NCBI GenBank assembly: GCA_017792345.1
Contig: CP051228.1
Location: forward strand, 1,984,001-2,048,000
Length of the DNA stretch: 64,000 nt
Source of the DNA: Mesoflavibacter sp.
GTDB taxonomy: Bacteria; Pseudomonadota; Alphaproteobacteria; UBA8366; Aestuariispiraceae
Reading direction: 5' to 3'
Of this stretch, positions 57,573-64,000 are shown one piece after another; position 1 is the stretch's first letter; each line of letters starts with the position of its first letter. A program made the translations under genes and the position numbers. Below the pieces are notes generated by a model. It made no database searches. It worked only from the letters and a program-made list of their open reading frames with translations, and was not told the DNA's origin.

Positions 57573-58796
57573 TCAGGACGATGGGCGGATCGCATTGACC
57601 GCCCGGGCCAGCCGGTCGACGTCTTCCATATCGTTATAGACATAGAGCGACAGGCGCATCCACAGCGACCCTTCGAACGCCTGGATGTCGACTTCGACGT
57701 CATGGTCCGTGCGCAGGGCCAGCCGGATCGCGTTCGCCGTGTCTTGTCTGGCGCGGCCGAATGCGGCGGGCAGTTTCACGGTGGTCATGAAGCCGGTCAT
57801 GTCCGGCGGCACCCCGACCGATGTCCCAATTTCCGACGCCAGATGGGCCCCGGCCTGAATGGCCAGATCCCGGCAGTAAGCCTTAAGCCGCGCCTCGCCA
57901 TATTCCGCACGATAGTCCAGCGCGGCGGGCACGGTCAGATAGGGGGTGAAATCCTTGGTTCCCGGCCAGTCGAAGGCAGGTGTGTAGCCTTCCGACACAT
58001 GGTGACTGATCGTTGTCGGGCGCAGGAAGGGCTGACGGTCCGGTGTGGTCCACAGGAAGGCCGCACCGCGCGGCGCGCCGATCCATTTGTGGCAATTGCC
58101 CGTGTACCAGGTCACCCCCATCGCATCGATATCGGTATCGACCATGCCCGGTCCATGCGCCCCGTCGACCAGGACCAGAATGCCGCGTTCGGCGCATTCC
58201 GCCGCGATTTCGGCGACCGGCAGGATGGACGCCGTTTTTGAGGTTATATGGTCGATGACCAGCAGCCGCGTTCGCGGTGTCACGGCGTCCAGGATGGTCT
58301 GAACCACACTGTCCGCATCGATGGCGGGGTAGTCCAGATGCACCGGGATCAGTCGCGCCTCTGCCCGGTCGCAGACGAATTCCAGCGTCCGCATCACCGC
58401 GCCATAGGTCTGTGACGTGGTCAGGATGTCGTCGCCCGGAAACAGCACCAGCGAGCGCAGCACCGCGTTGATCGCCGTCGTCGCATTGTCCAGGAAGACG
58501 ATGTCCTCGCCCCGTGCGCCGAGATAGCGGCCCAGGCGATCGGCCGTCTGCCGCAGCAGCGGCGCCAGTTCCGTCGTCAGGAAGCGCGACGGCTGTCCCT
58601 CGATCCGTTCGCGCAGTGCATGGGCCGCGCCCATCACCGGGCGCGGGCAGGCACCGAAAGCACCGTGGTTCAGATAGGTCAGCCCGCGCTCAAGCATGAA
58701 ATCGGGCCGCGCGTCGGGGCCGAAAGGCTTTGTTTCGGGTCCGAACGCCTTGGCGCCTGTGTCGGTCTCGGACGGGTCAGACGCGGCGTCGCCCAT
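57573..58796 (-). CDS. Class V PLP aminotransferase (isopenicillin-N-epimerase-like)
   Basis: This protein of about 407 residues is a fold-type I, class V aminotransferase. Landmarks: YLNHGAFGACPRPV near the N-terminus, FLDNATTAINAVLRSL, the aspartate of ILVLVDGAHGPG, and the PLP lysine in YTGNCHKWIGAPRGAAFL. Relatives include isopenicillin N epimerases and cysteine desulfurase-like lyases; substrate unknown. I use the ATG at 58796; a TTG seven codons upstream is possible, and the first 35 residues look poorly conserved. It is convergent with the HAD hydrolase gene. Confidence 0.87.
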   Translation of the reverse strand: MGDAASDPSETDTGAKAFGPETKPFGPDARPDFMLERGLTYLNHGAFGACPRPVMGAAHALRERIEGQPSRFLTTELAPLLRQTADRLGRYLGARGEDIVFLDNATTAINAVLRSLVLFPGDDILTTSQTYGAVMRTLEFVCDRAEARLIPVHLDYPAIDADSVVQTILDAVTPRTRLLVIDHITSKTASILPVAEIAAECAERGILVLVDGAHGPGMVDTDIDAMGVTWYTGNCHKWIGAPRGAAFLWTTPDRQPFLRPTTISHHVSEGYTPAFDWPGTKDFTPYLTVPAALDYRAEYGEARLKAYCRDLAIQAGAHLASEIGTSVGVPPDMTGFMTTVKLPAAFGRARQDTANAIRLALRTDHDVEVDIQAFEGSLWMRLSLYVYNDMEDVDRLARAVNAIRPSS

Positions 58797-58899
58797 CCAT
58801 GCGGTATTCGTCTTCAACGGGACTCAGTCTCTGCGGTCGATCATAATTGCGAAAGTGTCATATTCGCACCGACCGCCGTCAAGCACCAAAAGTCCGGAT

Positions 58900-60987
58900 T
58901 TACCGGGCTTCGCGGTACCAAGCTGAGGCAAGGAACAGGCCCGCCGCCAGCATCAGCAACCAACCCGGGAGAAGCGGGGAAGTATCCAGCCCCGTGACGG
59001 TGTAATCGCCATTTCGGGTCAGGCCGATCCAGCCCGATCCGCCGGTCGGACGGCCGGGTTCGACACGGCGGATGGCTGGCGGCGGGCCGTCTGAAAGCCA
59101 GTGGATTCGCCCGCCGCTCTGCGCGACGGGTTCGCTGAGAATCGCGTCGGTGGACACCAGATCCGACTGCTCCAGAGAGTTCAGAGCCCCGGCCGCAGTG
59201 CGGATGGTCGTGTCCCCCTCGGTGATTTCGTAAAGCCCGCTTTGGGTCAGCGGCATGGTCGCGGCGAACAGCCCGTCCGACAGCGGCTCCAGCGGCAGGG
59301 CGCGGCGTTCCCCGTCGGGCAGGACGATGTCGGCCACCGGCGGTTCCGGCCGGTCTTCCAGGGTGCGCAGGCGGATATCAAGCCGGTCGCCGTCGGCTAC
59401 GGCTTTCAGATCTTCCTCCTCCAGCTCCGGCTCTTTCATCAGCCAATGGGCCAGGCGGCGCAGCAGTTCCGCATGCGGGCCGCCGCCTTCATAGCCGCGC
59501 GCCCACAGCCAGATGTGATCGCTGCTGACCTGCGCGACGCGCCCTTCCCCGACCCGATCGAGGGTCAGCAAGGGCTGCCCGTCCAGACCGGACAGAATCG
59601 CGTCGCCGGAACGCGGGGCGACGTCGATCTGACGCAGCCAGCGGCCCCAACTGGCGGTGGTGGTGGCCGCGCTGCGGTCGGGCCCGCCGGGCAGGCCCGC
59701 TGTGACCGGATGCCGCAGGCCGCGCTCGGTCACCGTCGGCTGGAAGGGCCGTCCGGAAATCGTGCCCAGCGGCTCCAGCGGCAGGACATCGCCCAGGGGC
59801 GTGCGGTAAAGGCTGAACGGGCTGGCGAAACCGGGTCCGGCGGCATCCAGAAGCGCCCCGCCAGCCTGAACATAGTCGACGATATTGCCCAGATAGAGCG
59901 ACGGCAAAACGCCCCGGCGGCGGTAGCTGTCGAAAACGATCAGGTCGAAATCGTTCAGCTTGACCTCGAACAACTCCCGCGTCGGGAAGGCGATCAGCGA
60001 CAATTCGTCGATTGGCGTGCCGTCCTGCTTCTCCGGCGGCCGCAGGATGGTGAAATGCACCAGATCGACCGACGGGTCGGATTTCAAAAGGTTGCGCCAG
60101 GTGCGCTCACCCGGATGCGGCTGGCCGCTGACCAAAAGGACGCGCAGCCGGTCGCGTACGCCGTTGATCGACAGGACGGTCCGGTTGTTCGCGGTCGACA
60201 ACTCGCCCGGCAGTTCCGGGACGCTCATCTCGACGATCGACGGGCCGCGATGGGTCAGGGTCAGCGAGACGGTGACGTCCTCGTTATAGGGGATCCGCTC
60301 GATCCGTTGCGGCGACCCGTCCACCGACAGGCTGGGGCGGACCGTGTCCCCCGGCGCGGCGGTCGGATCGTCGACCCGGATGATCGCCTCGATCTGTTCG
60401 TCGACCACGCCGAAACTGGGCGCTTCGACGACGACCAGGCGCCGATCCGGCGTGCCGCGGTTCCCGGCGATCAAGGCATGGAACGGGCCGGGCGGCAGGT
60501 CTGACAGGCTGTCGGCATCGTGGATCTGCCCGTCCGTGATCAGGATCGCCCCGGCATAGCGCCGCGCCGGAACATCGGCCAGCGCTTCGCGGGCAAGGGC
60601 GGTGACCAGCGTCCCCTTCGCGCCGTCGGCAATGCTGTCATGGCTCAGTACGATGCGCCGCACCTCCAGATCGCCGTCATGACGCGCCAGAACCTGTTCC
60701 ATCGCGTCGGCCGCGGCCCGGGTTTGATCGATCCGGCCGACGGCGGCCTGGGACGGCGTTTCGTCGACAATCAGCAGCGCCACATCCGCATTCGGCCGCC
60801 GCCGCTCCTCCAGGATCGACGGGTTGGCGAGGCCCAGCAGCAACAGGGCCGCCAATGCGGCGCGAAAGGCGCTGCCCGGAATGCCGCGCAGGATCAGGAA
60901 GCCGAAGGCGAGCGCCGCCATTCCGGCGAGGGCGGCCAGCAGCCACAGCGGCAGATAGGGGGCGAAGTCGATCGCATAGCCGCTCAT
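58900..60987 (-). CDS. Membrane protein with vWA-like and GATase1-like domains
   Basis: This 695-residue protein has two N-terminal membrane helices (about 12-29, 36-50), a degenerate von Willebrand A-like domain (LIVDETPSQAAV in place of DxSxS), a beta-sandwich region, a glutamine amidotransferase-like domain (LIVFDSYRRRGVLPSLYLGN, YVQAGGALLDAAG) and a C-terminal membrane helix (LPGWLLMLAAGLFLASAW). This layout is that of the third gene in alphaproteobacterial MoxR-DUF58-DUF4159 operons. Function unknown, presumed envelope stress or assembly. The start is three bases after the DUF4159 stop. Confidence 0.85.
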   Translation of the reverse strand: MSGYAIDFAPYLPLWLLAALAGMAALAFGFLILRGIPGSAFRAALAALLLLGLANPSILEERRRPNADVALLIVDETPSQAAVGRIDQTRAAADAMEQVLARHDGDLEVRRIVLSHDSIADGAKGTLVTALAREALADVPARRYAGAILITDGQIHDADSLSDLPPGPFHALIAGNRGTPDRRLVVVEAPSFGVVDEQIEAIIRVDDPTAAPGDTVRPSLSVDGSPQRIERIPYNEDVTVSLTLTHRGPSIVEMSVPELPGELSTANNRTVLSINGVRDRLRVLLVSGQPHPGERTWRNLLKSDPSVDLVHFTILRPPEKQDGTPIDELSLIAFPTRELFEVKLNDFDLIVFDSYRRRGVLPSLYLGNIVDYVQAGGALLDAAGPGFASPFSLYRTPLGDVLPLEPLGTISGRPFQPTVTERGLRHPVTAGLPGGPDRSAATTTASWGRWLRQIDVAPRSGDAILSGLDGQPLLTLDRVGEGRVAQVSSDHIWLWARGYEGGGPHAELLRRLAHWLMKEPELEEEDLKAVADGDRLDIRLRTLEDRPEPPVADIVLPDGERRALPLEPLSDGLFAATMPLTQSGLYEITEGDTTIRTAAGALNSLEQSDLVSTDAILSEPVAQSGGRIHWLSDGPPPAIRRVEPGRPTGGSGWIGLTRNGDYTVTGLDTSPLLPGWLLMLAAGLFLASAWYREAR

Positions 60988-60990
60988 CGT

Positions 60991-63726
60991 CTATTGCCCC
61001 AGCCGTTCGAGGATGGAGGGGACATGGACCTGGTCGGCCTTGTAGTTGCCGGTCAGCGTATACATGACCAGGTTGACGCCGAAGCGATAGGCCATTTCAC
61101 GCTGACGCCCGTCATCCCCGATCGGAAACATCGGGCGGCCCAAATCGTCGATGGCCCAGGCCGCCGCCCAATCGGCATCGCCGACCACGACCGGCGAGAC
61201 GCCGTCATTGCTGATCGACGCACCGGTTTCGACCCAGACGGTGCCGCCGTCCCAACGGCCGGGGAAATCCTGCATCAGATAGAAGCTGCGGGTCAGGACA
61301 TGTTCCGGCGGGACCGTTGCCAGGGGCGGGACGTTCAACTGTTCCGCAATACGGCGCAAAGCGCCCGACGCGGCCAGAACCCGGCTGCCGGCCAGATGCC
61401 CGTCACGGGTATCGAAAAGGATCAGCCCGCCGCTGGCCATGAACCGGTTCAACCGGTCGGCGGCCGGGGCGCTCATCGCGCCGGCATCGTCCAGGACCGG
61501 CCAGTAAAGCAAGGGATAGAAGGCCAGTTCGTCGCTGTCGAGATCGACGCCGACCGGGTCCCCGGCCTCGATTGCCGTGCGCTGACGCAGGACGTCGCTC
61601 AACCCGCGCAGCCCCGCTTCGCTGACGGAATCGATCTGCGGGTCGCCGGTCAGGACATAGGCCAGGACGGTGTCGCGGGCACCGGGCGGAATGTCCGAAT
61701 CCGCGGACTGCGCCGCCGCCGGACCGGGAGAGGCCGCAAGCAACAGGATCAACGCCGCCGCGCCCAACGTACCGCCCGCCGTAGCGCGCATCCCCGTCAG
61801 CGAATAGCCGCGCAGGATGACGGTCACGATTGTGTCGAGAATCAACAGCGCCAAAGCGGCCAGCAGCAGATAGGGCGCCAGGGGTTGCTCTTCCTGCTTC
61901 TCGAATCCGGCCGTCACGCTACCGCCGGGGACCCCCTGCAACGGCGTCAGCGCCGGAACGCGGTCACCCAGATTGACCGCGACCCGGACCTTCTGCGTGC
62001 CGTAGAAGCCGGGCGGCGTGGCCGGGGAAATGGTCAGGCTGTCCAAACTGTCGACATCGATGGGCCGGGCGGAATTCTGCGGCTCTCCCAGGCGCCCGAA
62101 CCCGTCCAGTGTCCGATAGGGGGCGGCTGTGCCCTGGTCGCCCGCGGCGTCCCGGACACCGCGTCCCATACTGCTCAGCCGGCCCAGCATGTCGACGAAA
62201 AGCCCGGACAGGGCCAGATCGGACCATTCGGTGTTCGCGGTCGTATGGATCAGCACCAGCCAGCCGTCGCCGCGCCGGTCGGCCGTAACCAAAGGCGTGT
62301 CGTCGGCGAGCCTCATCCAGGTCTTGCGGTCCAGTTCCAGCGACGGTTCCGCCAGGACCTGGCGCGTGATTGCGATATCCTTGGGGATGGTCATGCCGGC
62401 GAAGGGGCCATTCTCGGCGACGCGGCCGATGCGCGCGGGCTCCGTCCACAACATCGCACCGGACAATTGCCGCCCGCCGCTGCGCAGGGCGACCGGCACA
62501 AGCGGGTCGTCGACCGCGCCCGCCAGGCGCGGGCCGGCGAAGCGGATCAGCATGCCGCCCGCCGCGATCCAGTCTTTCAGCCGGTCGTAATCGGTGCTTT
62601 CCAGCACCGTCTCGTCCGGCAGCAGCAGGACGGATTGCTGTTGGCGCAACAGGATTTCGGCCGGCCCTCGGTCGACCCGGCCCAGCGGCTTCAGCGCCCG
62701 GTCCAGGAAGTAGATTTCCGACAGCAGCGGCAGCGCTTCGCGGTTGCCGATATCGGCAACGATCCCGATCGGGCGGCGGCTCCACCGTTCATCCAGCAAG
62801 GCGGCCGCGCCCGCGCCCTGACGGTTCTCCAGCACCAGCCGGGCCAGGTCGTTGCGCAGTTCCGTCGGCAGATCCAGGGCGACGGAAACTTCGGTCTCTC
62901 CGACTGCCATGGTCGCATCCTGGCGCAGCAGCGGCCGTCCGTCCTCGCTGAAGCCGACAAGGGCGACCTGGATGGCCGCCGCCGCATCCGGCCGGCGCAG
63001 CGTGGCGCTCAGCATGGTTTCGCCGCGCGCGGGCGGGTCGATCAGCATCGGCCCCAGGGACAGGTCCGGCACCAGGACCGTCGGCGATCCGATCTCTGCC
63101 AGGGCCGCCGCGAAGGCGTCGCCGCCATCCGTGCGCAGCCCGTCGGACAGCCAGAACACGTCGCCCGCGGCGCCCTCGCGGGCGATCCGGTTCGCCGCCG
63201 CCGTCATCGCGGCGCGGTCGACTGGCCAGGGTTTCGGCACCAGGGCCGCGACAATGCGCTGTGCCGCTTCGGCGGTCAGCAATTGTCCGGCCTCCAGCGG
63301 GCCGCCATCGGCGGGCGGTGCGCCCAGGATCAGGAAGACCGGCCGGTCGGACCGTTCCGCCGTATCCAGAAGGGCCGATGCACGGGTCAACCGGGCGTCC
63401 CAGGCCGGGCTGGCCGACCAGCCGTCATCGATCGCCAGGACGACAGGTCCGGTGCCGGTCAGGGACCAATCCGGATTCAGAACCGGCCGGGCCGCCGTGA
63501 CGACCACAAAGGCGGCAATCGCCAGACGCAGGATCGTCAGCCACCACGGCGCCGCTTTCGGGGTCGTTTCCTCCCCCTTCAACCCGAACAGCAGACGGAT
63601 GGCGGGGAAAGGAATTCGGCGCGGTGCGGGCGGCATCAGGCGCAACAGCCACCACAACAGCGGCAGGGCCAGCAGTCCCAGCAGCAGCCAGGGTGCGGTG
63701 AAGGCGAGGGGGCCGACGCTCAGCAT
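60991..63726 (-). CDS. DUF4159 domain protein with N-terminal BatA-like domain
   Basis: This 911-residue membrane protein begins with a BatA-like start (FTAPWLLLGLLALPLLWWLL; PRRIPFPAIRLLFGLK), a second membrane helix near residue 60, a vWA-like domain without a complete metal site, a GATase-like middle, two membrane segments near residues 615-660, and a C-terminal DUF4159 domain (VLAYVLTGDPQIDSVSEAGL; MQDFPGRWDGGTVWVE). DUF4159 is likely periplasmic here. It is in one operon with the DUF58 gene (six bases upstream) and the following membrane protein. Confidence 0.9.
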   Translation of the reverse strand: MLSVGPLAFTAPWLLLGLLALPLLWWLLRLMPPAPRRIPFPAIRLLFGLKGEETTPKAAPWWLTILRLAIAAFVVVTAARPVLNPDWSLTGTGPVVLAIDDGWSASPAWDARLTRASALLDTAERSDRPVFLILGAPPADGGPLEAGQLLTAEAAQRIVAALVPKPWPVDRAAMTAAANRIAREGAAGDVFWLSDGLRTDGGDAFAAALAEIGSPTVLVPDLSLGPMLIDPPARGETMLSATLRRPDAAAAIQVALVGFSEDGRPLLRQDATMAVGETEVSVALDLPTELRNDLARLVLENRQGAGAAALLDERWSRRPIGIVADIGNREALPLLSEIYFLDRALKPLGRVDRGPAEILLRQQQSVLLLPDETVLESTDYDRLKDWIAAGGMLIRFAGPRLAGAVDDPLVPVALRSGGRQLSGAMLWTEPARIGRVAENGPFAGMTIPKDIAITRQVLAEPSLELDRKTWMRLADDTPLVTADRRGDGWLVLIHTTANTEWSDLALSGLFVDMLGRLSSMGRGVRDAAGDQGTAAPYRTLDGFGRLGEPQNSARPIDVDSLDSLTISPATPPGFYGTQKVRVAVNLGDRVPALTPLQGVPGGSVTAGFEKQEEQPLAPYLLLAALALLILDTIVTVILRGYSLTGMRATAGGTLGAAALILLLAASPGPAAAQSADSDIPPGARDTVLAYVLTGDPQIDSVSEAGLRGLSDVLRQRTAIEAGDPVGVDLDSDELAFYPLLYWPVLDDAGAMSAPAADRLNRFMASGGLILFDTRDGHLAGSRVLAASGALRRIAEQLNVPPLATVPPEHVLTRSFYLMQDFPGRWDGGTVWVETGASISNDGVSPVVVGDADWAAAWAIDDLGRPMFPIGDDGRQREMAYRFGVNLVMYTLTGNYKADQVHVPSILERLGQ

Positions 63727-63732
63727 CGCCGA

Positions 63733-64000
63733 TCAGCCCCCCTGCCGGGCCAGGGCGACATAGATCGCCATCAGTGCCTGTTCCGCGGATTTGTCCGTGC
63801 GATGTACCAGCAGATCCCAGCCCGCCGCGCGCGCCGCATGGCGCAAGGCCTCGCGATGGGCGGTCAGCCTGTTTCGGTAATCGGGCCGCAGGGTTTCGAC
63901 CCGTTCCGCCATGAATTCGCCCTCGGCCTCCAGCCCCAGGAACCTGGCGCGGCCGCTGAAGGGCAGGGTCTCCTCCGCCGGGTCCAGGACCTGAACGGCC
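63733..64000 (-). CDS. DUF58 domain protein, C-terminal part (cut by window end)
   Basis: The last 88 residues of a DUF58 protein are visible, with the family's end pattern VQVLDPAEETLPFSGRARF and a helix-rich tail (RLTAHREALRHAARAAGWDLLVHRTDKSAEQALMAIY, partial landmarks only). DUF58 proteins are cytoplasmic partners of MoxR AAA+ ATPases. The upstream part and a probable moxR lie outside the window. It ends six bases before the DUF4159 start. Confidence 0.88.
   Translation of the reverse strand, partial: AVQVLDPAEETLPFSGRARFLGLEAEGEFMAERVETLRPDYRNRLTAHREALRHAARAAGWDLLVHRTDKSAEQALMAIYVALARQGG

Noticed and set aside
1-64000. tRNA, rRNA or CRISPR arrays
   Set aside because: No cloverleaf with GTTCGA arm, rRNA core sequence or regularly spaced repeat was found by eye in the intergenic regions.

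Overview
This window is a high-GC chromosome segment of an alphaproteobacterium, most likely a Rhodospirillales-type organism. Several things point there: a CarD/FdxA pair, an ECF sigma factor with a ChrR-type zinc anti-sigma factor, a B12-riboswitch-controlled CbtB/CbtA pair, a DUF465 small protein, a GTA-type 3TM holin, and a DUF58/DUF4159 envelope operon. No rRNA, tRNA or CRISPR array was seen.

Layout. 0-9 kb: carD, fdxA, a DUF938 methyltransferase with a BenE-like transporter, cbtBA behind a cobalamin riboswitch, a SCO copper chaperone, lrgAB, the chrR-rpoE stress module and an IalB-like periplasmic protein. 9-14.5 kb: rlmN, an orphan 7TM-DISM histidine kinase, cobD/cbiB and a degenerate EAL protein. 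14.7-25 kb: maeB followed by the complete phosphate-starvation cluster phoR-pstS-pstC-pstA-pstB-phoU-phoB, which ends in a nested hairpin. 25-29 kb: a formate dehydrogenase alpha subunit with no partner subunits, a small membrane ORF and an M15/extensin-like peptidase.

29.1-31.7 kb is an accessory island with visibly lower GC. It carries three tightly coupled genes: a SLATT-like two-TM protein, a 71-residue unknown, and a MinD/ParA-type ATPase with a long coiled coil and a C-terminal membrane anchor. This is the best candidate for an undescribed membrane-associated (possibly defence) system. 31.7-39.5 kb returns to housekeeping genes: pyruvate kinase, an IclR regulator, a cluster of dispersed palindromic repeats, ubiX, DUF465, an XRE regulator, a class IV aminotransferase and an acyl-CoA synthetase.

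39.6-53.1 kb is a one-strand virion gene cluster in the order of the right half of a T7-like podovirus: capsid, tail tube A, tail tube B, internal protein, two paralogous fibres, a fibre-associated protein, a terminase small-subunit candidate, TerL, a small membrane protein, a wall hydrolase and a holin. It has no portal, scaffold, integrase, RNA polymerase or replication gene. It is either a remnant or a domesticated particle system; the reading frames are all open, which favours retention.

53.5-64 kb: DUF952-pyrD, a second degenerate EAL protein with membrane segments, a TIGR01459-type HAD hydrolase, a class V aminotransferase, and the DUF58/DUF4159/membrane-GATase-like operon, whose first visible gene is cut by the window edge.

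Start sites were chosen from Shine-Dalgarno spacing and family length. All family assignments are from reading the translated sequence, without a database search.
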